Positions 24,544-33,436 of a stretch of 64,000 nt of DNA are shown here, piece by piece. The notes under the pieces were generated by a model. It ran no database searches, was not told where the DNA came from, and worked only from the letters and a program-made list of their open reading frames with translations. Numbering within the stretch: the first letter of the stretch is position 1; each line of letters begins with the position of its first letter. A program made the position numbers and the translations under genes. The stretch is from GCA-002722245 sp038154685 (GTDB lineage Bacteria > Bacteroidota > Bacteroidia > Flavobacteriales_C > GCA-002722245). Location of the stretch: NCBI GenBank assembly GCA_038154685.1, contig JAYPYW010000009.1:3563-67562 (forward strand), in the 5' to 3' direction.

Positions 24544-25224
24544 TTAGTCATTATTTTCAATTACATCATAAACCGGTCCACGGAAGAATTCACTGAACGG
24601 CTTAACAATTTTGTATTTATCCAAAACGTAATCTTTAAAACTAGCCTTACAAACTTTTTTATCAGCTATTTGATGAGTAACCACAAAATCTTTCTGTTTG
24701 AGGTGTTCAATTGCAGGATGATCTTTTTCATAACCTTTTGGAGGTCTAACCAATCTAGCTCCTTCAACTTCACCAAAAGTAGCTTTGAATTCTTTTTCTG
24801 TTATGATTTGCTCATATGAATCTAGATTAAAAGCTATTTCGTTTCTAACCGATTTTAAAACAGTAGGTTGAGGGTGCCAAATACCTGATGCAATCATTGT
24901 TTTATTACCTGGTTCAACATGAATGTAGTAACCTGAGTATTCACTTTTTCGTCCACCTTTTGAGATCGCGGCTCCAAAATGAGTTTTGTAAGGAGATTTA
25001 TCTTTCGAGAATCTTACATCCTTAAATATTCTAAAAATTGTGTTTTTAGGAGTTACATCTGTTATGAAATTATCCATTTCTTGGATGTCTGATATTAAGC
25101 CTTCAATAAACTCCGAAAAGTTATCACGAGCAGCCTCATATCTTTTTCGGTTATCGTTAAACCAATCCCTGTTGTTATTGGCTTTTAGCTCCTTTAAAAA
25201 CTCGAAGGTAGATTGTTGAATCAT
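24544..25224 (-). CDS. DUF2461 / TIGR02453 family protein
   Basis: About 226 residues with the family's features: FLKELKANNNRDWFNDNRKRYE at the N-terminus, PKNTIFRIFKDVRFSKDKSPYKTHFGA, a G-Y-Y-I-H-V segment (SGYYIHVEPGN) and RPPKGYEKDHPAIEHLKQK. The family is widespread and without known function. I choose the ATG at 25224 (preceded by AAGGA); a longer start at 25251 would overlap the -33 box of the divergent acylphosphatase promoter. Confidence 0.92.
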   Translation of the reverse strand: MIQQSTFEFLKELKANNNRDWFNDNRKRYEAARDNFSEFIEGLISDIQEMDNFITDVTPKNTIFRIFKDVRFSKDKSPYKTHFGAAISKGGRKSEYSGYYIHVEPGNKTMIASGIWHPQPTVLKSVRNEIAFNLDSYEQIITEKEFKATFGEVEGARLVRPPKGYEKDHPAIEHLKQKDFVVTHQIADKKVCKASFKDYVLDKYKIVKPFSEFFRGPVYDVIENND

Positions 25225-25240
25225 TTCCTTAAACATTAAG

Positions 25241-25269
25241 TTGAATACCATTCTAAATTAATATTTTTG
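25241..25269 (+). promoter_or_regulatory. promoter of the acylphosphatase-cutA-truA-ABC operon
   Basis: TTG at 25241-25243 and TATTTTTG at 25262-25269, spacer 18; the ATG is 9 bases downstream. Confidence 0.6.
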
Positions 25270-25277
25270 TTACAACA

Positions 25278-25550
25278 ATGATTATCCATTTAAACATAAA
25301 AATTCATGGTAGAGTCCAAGGAGTAGGTTTTAGAAACTTCGCTCAAAGGATAGCTAATGAAAGCAGTGTGAAAGGGTTTTGTAAAAATGAAGCTGATGGA
25401 TCAGTTTATGTTGAAATTGAAACGACTCAGATGAAAGCTGATGAATTCTTAGAATGGATGTATCGAGGATCGGTGATGGCGAAAGTTTCAAAAATTGATG
25501 TTCAGCCAGGAAATGTTGTTGGATTTAAACACTTCGAAATAAGAAGATGA
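25278..25550 (+). CDS. acyP: acylphosphatase
   Basis: A 90-residue acylphosphatase, hydrolysing carboxyl-phosphate mixed anhydrides. The catalytic pair is Arg19 (GRVQGVGFRNF) and Asn37 (GFCKNEADGSVYVE), with the family spacing of 18 residues, and the C-terminus FKHFEIRR is canonical. First gene of a tight operon; its stop overlaps the cutA start by four bases (ATGA). Confidence 0.96.
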   Translation: MIIHLNIKIHGRVQGVGFRNFAQRIANESSVKGFCKNEADGSVYVEIETTQMKADEFLEWMYRGSVMAKVSKIDVQPGNVVGFKHFEIRR

Positions 25551-25861
25551 TTAAAGTAATTTACACGGTTTGTTCTTCTGAAAATGAAGCTAAAACAATT
25601 GGACGAATTTTAGTTGAAGAAAGATTGTGTGCTTGTGTAAACATTATTCCAAGTATGCAATCTATTTATCGTTGGGAAGGAAAGGTTGAAGAGGCTAACG
25701 AAACTATTTTAATCATAAAAACTTTGAAAGGTACCTTCGAAAAGTTGAGTGCAAGAATAAAGCAGTTACATTCTTATGATGTGCCTTGTATTTTTGATTT
25801 GGCTCCAAATAATGTCGAGGGAAATTATTTTGATTGGTTGAAAGAACAGGTGGATAGGTGA
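25547..25861 (+). CDS. cutA: divalent-cation tolerance protein CutA
   Basis: A 104-residue trimeric ferredoxin-like protein; the family is linked to metal tolerance, mechanism uncertain. Markers: VYTVCSSENEAKTIGRILVEERLCACVNIIP, SIYRWEGKVEEANETILIIKT, HSYDVPCIFDL. Overlaps the upstream and downstream genes by four bases each. Confidence 0.95.
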   Translation: MIKVIYTVCSSENEAKTIGRILVEERLCACVNIIPSMQSIYRWEGKVEEANETILIIKTLKGTFEKLSARIKQLHSYDVPCIFDLAPNNVEGNYFDWLKEQVDR

Positions 25862-26610
25862 GGTATTTAATAAGGTTAAAATATAACGGATCAGATTTTA
25901 ACGGTTGGCAAATTCAGCCCAACGCACCTTCAGTACAAGAAACTTTGGAGCAAAAAATTGGAATGCTTTTAAATCATGAGGTGAAAGTGATAGGTTGTGG
26001 CAGAACAGATACTGGAGTTCATGCAAGTGATTTTTACGCTCATTTTGAATCTGATAAAGAAGGAATAGACGCAAGTAATTTAAAATATAAACTAAATTCG
26101 GTTGTGCCAAACTCTATCGCAATTACAGAGTTGAGAAGGGTTTCTAATGAATTTCATGCAAGGTTTTCGGCAACATCCAGACAATATAAATATTACATTT
26201 CTTTAGCTAAGAATCCATTTAGTGTTAATGTTTGGTGGGTTCGACAAGCTATGGACGTTGAGGCTATGAAAAAGGCGGGTAGTTATATTTTGGATTATAA
26301 AGACTTTACTTCTTTTTCAAAATTACATACCGACGTAAAAACTAATTTGTGCGATGTCACACAGGTTGAGTTAGCGCAAAATGGTGATGATATAGTTTTA
26401 ACCATCAGTGCCAATAGATTTTTAAGAAACATGGTTCGTGCAATTGTAGGAACTTTGGTTGAAATTGGTTTGGGTAAAAGATCTCCTGAAGATATGAAGA
26501 GGATTATTGAGGCGGAAGATAGAGGGGAGGCAGGCGTTAGTGCTCCAGCCCAAGGGTTGTTTTTAAACGAAATAATTTACCCAGAGGAATTAATAAGAGG
26601 GGTTGAATAA
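25858..26610 (+). CDS. truA: tRNA pseudouridine(38-40) synthase
   Basis: 250 residues; isomerises uridines 38-40 in the tRNA anticodon stem. The catalytic aspartate is in GCGRTDTGVHA near residue 50; other family segments are YNGSDFNGWQIQPNAPSVQ, FHARFSATSRQYKYYI and RFLRNMVRAIVGTLVEIG. Starts with GTG inside the cutA stop (GTGA). The next gene begins within its stop (TAATG). Confidence 0.97.
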   Translation: MRYLIRLKYNGSDFNGWQIQPNAPSVQETLEQKIGMLLNHEVKVIGCGRTDTGVHASDFYAHFESDKEGIDASNLKYKLNSVVPNSIAITELRRVSNEFHARFSATSRQYKYYISLAKNPFSVNVWWVRQAMDVEAMKKAGSYILDYKDFTSFSKLHTDVKTNLCDVTQVELAQNGDDIVLTISANRFLRNMVRAIVGTLVEIGLGKRSPEDMKRIIEAEDRGEAGVSAPAQGLFLNEIIYPEELIRGVE

Positions 26611-28364
26611 TGAGTAACGAAGTAACAGGTAAAGCAATAGATGGAAAGGTTTTACGACGCACTATGAAGTACGTCCGACCGTTTCGTGCTGCTTTTTATT
26701 CTACTGCTTTGATTACTATTTTACTGTCTTTCATGGCCCCTGTAAGGACTTACTTAATTAAAATAGCAGTAGACGATAAGATTCAGTATGGTGATGTGGA
26801 CGGATTAAGACAAATTGTAATCTTCCTTGTAATTTTATTGGTTGTGCATGCAAGTATGCAGTTTTTACAATCTTATTTAGCCAACTGGTTAGGACAAAGT
26901 GTAATTCTAAATATTCGAAAAAAGTTATTCAATCATGTAGTTTCCTTCAAGTTAAAGTACTTTGATAATACACCTATTGGAAGTTTAGTTACAAGAGTTA
27001 CTAGTGATGTTCAGACGATTGCTGAAGTTTTTTCGTCGGGGTTACTAAACATTGTTTCTGATATTTTGCAGTTAATGATGGTGTTGGTTTTCATGTTTTA
27101 CATTAATTGGGAGCTTACTTTAATTATTTTAATTCCTGTACCTATTCTGATTTTATGTACGATCTGGTTTAAAAATGTAATTAAATCTGCTTTTATTGAT
27201 GTTCGAAAGAACGTAGCTAAGATCAATACCTTCATCCAAGAGCATGTAACAGGAATGAATATTGTTCAAATATTCAACCGAGAGGAGGAGGAAATGCGCC
27301 GATTTAAGCAAGTGAATAAAGATCATAGAAATGCTTGGCTAAAAACAGTTTGGGCTAATGCTGTCTTCTTTCCAGTGGTGGAAGTTTTATCTGCTGCATC
27401 AATAGCTTTGCTAGTGTGGTGGGGAGCAAGTGGGGTTATTTCAGGATATGCTAAGATTGGAGATATAATGGCTTTCATCTTGTTTATTCACATGATTTAT
27501 CGCCCGATAAGAATGTTGGCAGATCGATTTAATACCCTTCAAATGGGAATGGTTGCGGCTAACAGAGTGTTTAACGTGCTGGATACAGATGAGCATATTT
27601 CTGATGAAGGTTCCAATGATTCTATAGAGGTAAAAGGAGAAATATCATTTAAAGATGTTTGGTTTGCTTATAAAGAGGAAAACTACGTGTTAAAAGGTGT
27701 TTCATTCGATGTTGAAGAAGGGCAAACGCTTGCCTTAGTTGGAGCAACTGGCGCTGGTAAGTCTTCTATCATTAATGTGTTAACTAAATTTTACGAAATT
27801 CAAAAAGGTCAAATCCTGATTGATGGATTGGATATTAATGATTTCACGCTTGAACATCTAAGGAGAGTTACAGCAGTTGTGTTACAAGACGTTTTCCTTT
27901 TTGATGATTCGATATTTAATAACATCACGCTAAATAATCCATCTATTACAAAAGAGAAAGTTATTGAAGGAGCTAAGCTTATTGGAGTTCATGATTATAT
28001 CATGAGTTTGGATGGTGACTATGATTATCAAGTAAGAGAGCGCGGAGCAATGCTGTCCGTTGGTCAGCGACAACTTTTAGCCTTCTTAAGGGCATACGTT
28101 TACAATCCTCAAATCTTAATATTAGATGAGGCTACAAGTTCTGTAGATACTCAATCGGAACAACTCATCCAAAACGCCATTGAGAAACTAACTCAAGGAA
28201 GAACCTCAATAGTTATTGCTCACCGATTATCAACAATCCAAAACGCCGATCAAATAATCGTAATGGAGCAAGGTGAAAAAGTAGAGCAAGGAACTCATCA
28301 CGAACTTTTACATCACGAAGGTTATTACAAGAAGCTGTTCGATTATCAGTTTAAGGGTGAGTAA
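26610..28364 (+). CDS. ABC exporter, fused permease-ATPase (MsbA/MdlB-like)
   Basis: 584 residues: a six-helix type I exporter domain (about 20-310) and an ATPase domain with Walker A GATGAGKSS, Q-loop VVLQDVFLF, signature LSVGQRQLL (LSGGQ variant common in this subfamily), Walker B ILILDEATSSVDT and the H-loop AHRLST. It works as a dimer and exports lipids or hydrophobic compounds; the substrate is not evident. It is the last gene of the acyP-cutA-truA operon. Confidence 0.94.
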   Translation: MSNEVTGKAIDGKVLRRTMKYVRPFRAAFYSTALITILLSFMAPVRTYLIKIAVDDKIQYGDVDGLRQIVIFLVILLVVHASMQFLQSYLANWLGQSVILNIRKKLFNHVVSFKLKYFDNTPIGSLVTRVTSDVQTIAEVFSSGLLNIVSDILQLMMVLVFMFYINWELTLIILIPVPILILCTIWFKNVIKSAFIDVRKNVAKINTFIQEHVTGMNIVQIFNREEEEMRRFKQVNKDHRNAWLKTVWANAVFFPVVEVLSAASIALLVWWGASGVISGYAKIGDIMAFILFIHMIYRPIRMLADRFNTLQMGMVAANRVFNVLDTDEHISDEGSNDSIEVKGEISFKDVWFAYKEENYVLKGVSFDVEEGQTLALVGATGAGKSSIINVLTKFYEIQKGQILIDGLDINDFTLEHLRRVTAVVLQDVFLFDDSIFNNITLNNPSITKEKVIEGAKLIGVHDYIMSLDGDYDYQVRERGAMLSVGQRQLLAFLRAYVYNPQILILDEATSSVDTQSEQLIQNAIEKLTQGRTSIVIAHRLSTIQNADQIIVMEQGEKVEQGTHHELLHHEGYYKKLFDYQFKGE

Positions 28365-28572
28365 GAGCCGGTCTCCGGTTCGAAATATCAAATTTAAAAG
28401 ATAAAAGACAAAAGACGAAATCCAATTTCTTTTAATAAGTTATCCCGCACTTGTTGCTGTATCTATTGATGTTATTTTAAGTAGTGGTTGTTAAGTTTTA
28501 CAAATAGGTCCCGCATCAAGTGTGGGATGACGGATTTGGGTTGGTAATTAAAACTCAGAGGACTCTGTGTGC

Positions 28573-28611
28573 GATTAAAAAAAACGGCCACAAAATGTGG
28601 CCGTAAAAAAT
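28573..28611 (-). terminator. fabF terminator
   Basis: On the minus strand ACGGCCAC / GTGGCCGT with an ATTTT loop followed by eight T; transcripts from fabF would cross the inverted repeat first. Confidence 0.8.
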
Positions 28612-28637
28612 CTGTAAAACTTAATTAGTTTGGAATT

Positions 28638-28719
28638 GTAGGGGCTGGTCTTGTGCCTGCCCGAGCAGAGTTGGTGGTATTAGCTGTCGTGCTAGGGCGG
28701 GCACAAGGCCAGCCCCTAC
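28638..28719. repeat. 82-bp inverted repeat, MITE-like
   Basis: 25-base arms 28638-28662 and 28695-28719 match at 23 of 25 positions, ending in GTAGGGGCTGGTC at both outer ends, around a 32-base spacer. The higher GC of the arms (about 64%) contrasts with the surrounding AT-rich DNA, a sign of a mobile or invading repeat. GTAGGGGC-type palindromes are known in many bacteria. Confidence 0.8.
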
Positions 28720-28733
28720 CTGAAATTCAAAGA

Positions 28734-29975
28734 TTAATCTTGGAATTTTTTCATCAATACAGTTGCCACATGTCCACCGAAACCGAAAGTGTTACTCAAT
28801 GCGTAGTTCAATTCCTTTTCTTTCGCTTTTCCAAGTGTTAAATCCCAACCTTCTGCAAATTCATCTACATCTGAAGTATTAATAGTAGGAGGGACGATGT
28901 TTTCCTTTAAGGCCATCACCGTTGCAATTCCTTCAATTGCTCCAGCAGCACCCAGTAAGTGACCCGTCATTGATTTGGTTCCTGAAACACTTAAGCTTTC
29001 ACGTTTTCCAAATACGCTTTCGATACCTTTTAATTCACATGGATCTCCAACAGGAGTAGAAGTAGCGTGCATGTTGATATAATCAACTTCATCTGCTGTG
29101 ATTCCACCTTCCTCTAATGCTTCTAGCATTCCTAATTTTGCGCCTAATCCTTCAGGGTGAGTTCCAGTTAAATGATAAGCGTCAGCCTTCTGACCGCCAC
29201 CAATGATTTCTCCTAAAATTGTAGCTCCTCTTTTCTTGGCGTGTTCGTAATCTTCGAGAATCAGTGCTCCAGCACCTTCTCCCATTACAAAACCATCTCT
29301 ATTCACATCGAAAGGGCGTGAAGCCCCCGAAGGATTTTCGTTTTGAGTAGACAAAGCTTTTAGAGCAGAGAACCCTCCAATACCTGATTCGTTAATTGCA
29401 GCATCAGATCCACCTGCAACAATCATATCAGCTTTTCCCCATTTAATATGGTTAAAGGCTTCGATGATAGCAGTTGTTGAGGTAGCGCACGCTGAAACCG
29501 GACAAAAATTAACGCCGTGTAAACCATTTCTCATGGAGATAATTCCAGCAGCAATATCCACTAACGTTTTAGGGATTAAATAAGGGTTGAATCGAGGAGT
29601 ACCATCACCAGCTCCAAAAGCAGCTGCTTCATCATGAAAGGTTTTCATTCCTCCATTTCCCGATCCCCAAACAACACCAATTCTATGTCTGTCTAATTCA
29701 TCAAAATTTGCCCCAGATTGTTTGATAGCTTCATCAGTTGCGATAATCGCATATTGAGTGAACTTATCGTAAATCCTTTGTTCCTTTCGATCAAAATGAT
29801 CGGAAGGATTATAGTCTTTTACCTCACAAGCAAATCTTGTTTTGAATTTCGAAGCATCAAATTGTGTGATTTCGGCAGCTCCTGAAACCCCATTTTTAAG
29901 GTTGGTCCAAAATTCCTCTAAATTATTTCCAATAGGAGTAATTGCTCCCATTCCTGTTACTACAACTCTTTTCAT
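28734..29975 (-). CDS. fabF: beta-ketoacyl-ACP synthase II
   Basis: 413 residues, elongating fatty acids by condensing malonyl-ACP with acyl-ACP. The active-site cysteine is in CPVSACATSTTAII, the two catalytic histidines in NMHATSTPVGD and MTGHLLGAAGA, and the C-terminal NTFGFGGHVATVL is canonical. acpP, normally upstream in many bacteria, is absent; the gene appears single here with a repeat-rich 5' region. Confidence 0.97.
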   Translation of the reverse strand: MKRVVVTGMGAITPIGNNLEEFWTNLKNGVSGAAEITQFDASKFKTRFACEVKDYNPSDHFDRKEQRIYDKFTQYAIIATDEAIKQSGANFDELDRHRIGVVWGSGNGGMKTFHDEAAAFGAGDGTPRFNPYLIPKTLVDIAAGIISMRNGLHGVNFCPVSACATSTTAIIEAFNHIKWGKADMIVAGGSDAAINESGIGGFSALKALSTQNENPSGASRPFDVNRDGFVMGEGAGALILEDYEHAKKRGATILGEIIGGGQKADAYHLTGTHPEGLGAKLGMLEALEEGGITADEVDYINMHATSTPVGDPCELKGIESVFGKRESLSVSGTKSMTGHLLGAAGAIEGIATVMALKENIVPPTINTSDVDEFAEGWDLTLGKAKEKELNYALSNTFGFGGHVATVLMKKFQD

Positions 29976-29985
29976 ATTTTAATAA

Positions 29986-30076
29986 GTTGTCAGAAGCCAG
30001 TAGCCAGAATTCAGAAAAAAAAGAAAGGAGGCAGGGCCTCCTTTTATATTCTCGCTTCTGAGATCTGGCTTCTCGC
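29986..30076. repeat. dispersed CAGAAGCCAG-type repeat flanking the yebC terminator
   Basis: CAGAAGCCAGTAGCCAGAAT at 29990-30010 and its inverted relative TTCTGAGATCTGGCTTCTCG at 30055-30075 enclose the terminator hairpin. Confidence 0.5.
30015..30045 (-). terminator. yebC terminator
   Basis: Minus strand AAAGGAGGC / GCCTCCTTT with a three-base loop followed by a T-tract. Confidence 0.85.
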
Positions 30077-30084
30077 TCCCGAAT

Positions 30085-30813
30085 TTATGCCATGTTGTGA
30101 TAAACGTTCTGCACGTCATCATCTTCATCAAACTTAGCTAAAAGCTTTTCAACTTCCTCTTGTTGCTCCTCAGTAAGTTCCTTTGTGTCATGTGGGATTC
30201 TTTCGAAACCTGATGAAAGAATCTCAGCACCCATTGATTCTAATTGGGCTTGAATTGCTCCAAAGTTTTGGAATTCACCGTAAATAGCGATTTTATCTTG
30301 TTCATCATCTCCTTCAGCTGAATCTTCAAAAACCTCTTCAGCTCCAAAGTCGATTAACTCTAATTCTAATTCTTCAACGTCATAATCAGCTTTTGCGATA
30401 GAGAACTGACACTGGTGTGTGAACATGAATTCTAACGAACCAGAAGTTCCTAAGCTTCCTCCGTTTCTTGTAAAGTAAGAACGAACATTAGCAACGGTTC
30501 TTTGGTTGTTATTAGTAGCAGTTTCTACAAAAACAGCAATTCCATGCGGACCGTAACCTTCGAAGTTTACTGGCTTATAATCTGCTGTATCTTTTTCTGA
30601 AGCTTTTTTAATAGCACGCTCAACATTGTCTTTCGGCATGTTGGCTGCCTTAGCGTTTTGAATTACCGCTCTTAGTCTAGAGTTTGTTTCAGGATCTGGC
30701 CCTCCTTCTTTAACGGCCATGACAATGTCTTTACCAATTCTAGTAAAGGCTTTTGCCATTGCACCCCATCTTTTAAACTTACGCGCTTTTCTAAATTCAA
30801 ATGCTCTACCCAT
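30085..30813 (-). CDS. yebC: YebC/PmpR-family regulator (TACO1-like)
   Basis: 242 residues, matching YebC: MGRAFEFRKARKFKRW start (Bacteroidota version of the MAGHSKWxxIKH motif), KAANMPKDNVERAIKKA, FEGYGPHGIAVFVE and TNNNQRTVANVRSYFTRNGGSLG. Members have been described both as DNA-binding regulators and as ribosome-associated translation factors that ease proline-rich stalling; the sequence alone cannot decide. Single gene with its own terminator. Confidence 0.95.
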   Translation of the reverse strand: MGRAFEFRKARKFKRWGAMAKAFTRIGKDIVMAVKEGGPDPETNSRLRAVIQNAKAANMPKDNVERAIKKASEKDTADYKPVNFEGYGPHGIAVFVETATNNNQRTVANVRSYFTRNGGSLGTSGSLEFMFTHQCQFSIAKADYDVEELELELIDFGAEEVFEDSAEGDDEQDKIAIYGEFQNFGAIQAQLESMGAEILSSGFERIPHDTKELTEEQQEEVEKLLAKFDEDDDVQNVYHNMA

Positions 30814-30865
30814 GATTTAAATGTTTAATGGACCTCAAAAATATTAAACGTCGGCCTTTTACCCA

Positions 30866-30897
30866 AAAAGAAAGGGCGAATGTTCATTCGCCCCTTC
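30866..30897 (-). terminator. terminator of the YceI-like lipoprotein gene
   Basis: Minus strand GGGCGAATG / CATTCGCCC followed by T-rich sequence. Confidence 0.8.
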
Positions 30898-30918
30898 AAA
30901 TTTCTTTAAAATTGTTGT

Positions 30919-31584
30919 TTATTCACAAGCTTCAGTAACAACAGATGAAATGTATAAGTTCACATCCAGCCAAGTTTTAGAAACTCCATCAGCGCCTTTA
31001 TGTAATACCTCGCAAACTTTATTTAAAGCTTCCACAGCAGCTTCTCCGTTAAAATCAACGATGTCAATTTTACCTGAAAGAGAAATTGTGTCTCCATTAA
31101 TGGTGTAATCTAAAGCAACAGGATTAGTTACTTCGTTAAGTGTTAATTCAATATTTACTTTTGAAGAATCTTTATCGAAACCAACTACTTTACCAGTAAT
31201 GTTCTCAGTTGAAGCCATTGTTCCAAAGTACTCATCTCTTATTCTTCTGTTTCTTCCTTGGTCTTTCGTTTCAAGATAGTTTACAGGAATTGAAAAAACT
31301 GCATTAGCGAAAATCTCTTCTGGTGTATCTCCAATAACCGTTGAATCGATTATGAATTCTTTAAAATATCCTTTTACTTCCTTCTTTTCAGTTGTTTTAA
31401 AACCTCCAAATCCGATATCTGTTAAATCTTTGCTGTATCCTTTTTTACAAACCTTTTCAATTGGAACTTCAGTTGCAGCTGAAGAATCAGCAGGAGCAGG
31501 TTTAGTGTTTTCTGAATTTTTAGCGTCTCCACCACAAGAAGCTAAAACAGCGATCGTAGATATTGATAAAAGTAATTTTTTCAT
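30919..31584 (-). CDS. lipoprotein with YceI-like domain
   Basis: 221 residues with a lipobox LASC (Cys17) and CGGDAKN after it. The mature region has alternating strands with the pattern of YceI lipocalin-fold proteins (FIIDSTVIGD, TGKVVGFDKDSSKVNIELTLN, NPVALDYTINGDTISLSGKIDI). YceI proteins bind isoprenoid or other hydrophobic ligands in the envelope; ligand unknown here. The match is by pattern only and could be a related beta-barrel family. Confidence 0.65.
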   Translation of the reverse strand: MKKLLLSISTIAVLASCGGDAKNSENTKPAPADSSAATEVPIEKVCKKGYSKDLTDIGFGGFKTTEKKEVKGYFKEFIIDSTVIGDTPEEIFANAVFSIPVNYLETKDQGRNRRIRDEYFGTMASTENITGKVVGFDKDSSKVNIELTLNEVTNPVALDYTINGDTISLSGKIDIVDFNGEAAVEALNKVCEVLHKGADGVSKTWLDVNLYISSVVTEACE

Positions 31585-31709
31585 GACTTGATTTCTTTAT
31601 TGAATTACAAGTTTAAATAAAGAATATGGAATGCAGAAAAGGGGAAGTAGAAAGTTCTTAATTAGCTGATATATTTTGTTGATAATTTTCTTTCTCCCAC
31701 AGACTCCAA

Positions 31710-31811
31710 CATACCCCTTGATCCCCTTTCAAAAGGGGGAAAGTATTTTTCTTCGAAAAATTTCAGGTATTTACGTAAAGTCCTTCTTTTTAAAGAGGAT
31801 CAAGGGGTGTG
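31710..31811. repeat. 102-bp inverted repeat (CCCCTTGATCC family)
   Basis: Arms at 31710-31729 and 31792-31811 are inverted copies matching at 18 of 20 positions (CACCCCTTGATCCTCTTT on the minus strand), and the left arm contains a nested CCCCTTTCAAAAGGGGG palindrome. It sits in the 266-base gap between two lipoprotein genes. Confidence 0.8.
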
Positions 31812-31850
31812 TTTAGGGAGTGAATGAAAAATTGTTGGAGATAAAAAAAA

Positions 31851-33296
31851 CTACTCTGGCTGATGCTCTAACGCCCCCGCGTCTGGTTGTGAATCTGCAA
31901 TTCTTGAGTTTTCGTTCAAGTCATTTTCAAGATTCAGTAGGTCGGCGTTCACTTCAGTAAGATCTCCTATGTTTCTTGCAGGGGAGGACGTTGAAATATT
32001 GTAATTACCATTGTTTTGATCGCTGAATTGGGGATCATAATTAACTACACAATCTATGAATTCGGAAGTTTCATAATCGGTGTCTTCTTTGTTAGCTTTT
32101 ATTAGGGAGTTTTTGAATTCGAAATTGAATAAGCCTCCATCATCTTTACTCAGTACGATTTCGTTTAATTGGACACCGTAAATAATACAGTTTGTAAAAT
32201 TTGCTTCCTCCAAATCTCTCGGAATAATGTTTCTGTCGTTATCCTCAAACCAATTATTAAGAAGAAGAGCCGACTTATCAATACCGTCTGGTGCGTAGTT
32301 AGCGAAAGTACAGTGCGTAAAATTATATTTACCTCCTAAACCAAAAGATCCACAAAACTCTCCACAGTTGGCAAAAATTGAGTTGGAACCTTCTATCCAA
32401 GCTCCTCTTCCCGATAAGCCCGAGCTACTGCAGTTGTATATAATACTATTTCTTATGGTGAGAGTGGGGTTGGAGCTAAAGGCTGGGTTTAATGTGTCTG
32501 CATTTACACCAACTCTTGAGTTTTTAATTACTGCGTAGTTAATTTCGTTATTAATACTTAGAGGGAAGAGGTAGATTCCTTGCCACTGACCGGCAATATT
32601 GTCGAATTCTGGCTCTAATCTATCTCCTTCTAAAATCACGGGTTCCTCTTTAGTGCCATTTATTTTTAAGGAGGATCTATTTAAGGCAACAATAGCCCCG
32701 TTTTTGTGGAAGTAAACTTTAGCGCCTTGTTCAATCGTAAGGGTACAGGTTGTGTCGATTACACCAATTCCATAAACAACATGGGGAGTGTCATTTGTCC
32801 AAACATCATCACAGTCTATTAAAAAGGATCTTCCAACCTCCTCGGCTTTATGAAAGATTGCATTTTGTCCGAATGCTACTAATTTAACATCTTGAAAATT
32901 TCCGTTGGTTTGAAATTCAATAGAATCGTTTACAATAAATGGAACATTTGTGTCTTGTGGATCCACGGTAACATCGGCAAACACCCACATTGAATCTTTA
33001 GCTCTAATTTCTAAGTCTTTGAATTCTATTCCAGGAACTCCATTCACATTTAATCTAAATAAAGAACTAGTTCCATTTGCTAGTTTAATTGATGAGATTT
33101 TTATGGTAGAGTTATTCTCGTTGTAAATTTTGAACTTTCTTGTACTTGAACCAATAGTTGAGAAAACGGTGTCGAAGAAAACAGTGTCTGTATTAAATGA
33201 AATTGTATCACTAGAAGATGTAGATACTTTGTCCTTTCTACAAGCCGAAAGAACAAGGATGCATGCGAATGATATTAGCGTAATAATTCTTAACAC
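31851..33296 (-). CDS. surface lipoprotein with right-handed beta-helix (choice-of-anchor Q type)
   Basis: 481 residues with lipobox LSAC (Cys19). The N-terminal ~120 residues form an Ig-like domain (SISFNTDTVFFDTVFSTIGSS), then a stretch of short parallel-helix coils built on N/I/S/G (GSNSIFANCGEFCG, YNFTHCTFANYAPDG, ANFTNCIIYGVQLNE) and a C-terminal segment NNGNYNISTSSPARNIGD with QPDAGALEHQPE, the signature end of the choice-of-anchor Q proteins. Function is unknown; likely surface carbohydrate binding or degradation. Single gene. Confidence 0.82.
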   Translation of the reverse strand: MLRIITLISFACILVLSACRKDKVSTSSSDTISFNTDTVFFDTVFSTIGSSTRKFKIYNENNSTIKISSIKLANGTSSLFRLNVNGVPGIEFKDLEIRAKDSMWVFADVTVDPQDTNVPFIVNDSIEFQTNGNFQDVKLVAFGQNAIFHKAEEVGRSFLIDCDDVWTNDTPHVVYGIGVIDTTCTLTIEQGAKVYFHKNGAIVALNRSSLKINGTKEEPVILEGDRLEPEFDNIAGQWQGIYLFPLSINNEINYAVIKNSRVGVNADTLNPAFSSNPTLTIRNSIIYNCSSSGLSGRGAWIEGSNSIFANCGEFCGSFGLGGKYNFTHCTFANYAPDGIDKSALLLNNWFEDNDRNIIPRDLEEANFTNCIIYGVQLNEIVLSKDDGGLFNFEFKNSLIKANKEDTDYETSEFIDCVVNYDPQFSDQNNGNYNISTSSPARNIGDLTEVNADLLNLENDLNENSRIADSQPDAGALEHQPE

Positions 33297-33382
33297 AGTT
33301 AGGTAAAGTTAAGCCAAAAACGGGGTTGAACTTTAAATATTATCTTTGAAATCGATCATAACCGAAAAAAAAGTAAAATTCT

Positions 33383-33415
33383 TTTGCTTTTTAAATATTT
33401 ATAATCGTATCTTTG
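33383..33415 (+). promoter_or_regulatory. rpmE2 promoter
   Basis: TTTG at 33383-33386, TATCTTTG at 33408-33415, spacer 21; the ATG at 33437 is 21 bases downstream. Confidence 0.75.
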
Positions 33416-33436
33416 TCGCCCATAAAATTTGAAGAG

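Larger units (their letters stand above)
28365..28733. other. intergenic region rich in dispersed repeats
   Basis: 369 bases without a gene, between convergent genes. It contains a CCCGCA(T)CAAGTGTGGGATGACGG-type word at 28509-28532 with a partner CCCGCACTTG at 28443, the fabF terminator (28573-28611), and the inverted repeat at 28638-28719. The apparent ORF across the latter is translation of the repeat. Confidence 0.7.

Noticed and set aside
28653..28841. 62-residue ORF
   Set aside because: Translates the GC-rich inverted repeat and then runs antisense into fabF.
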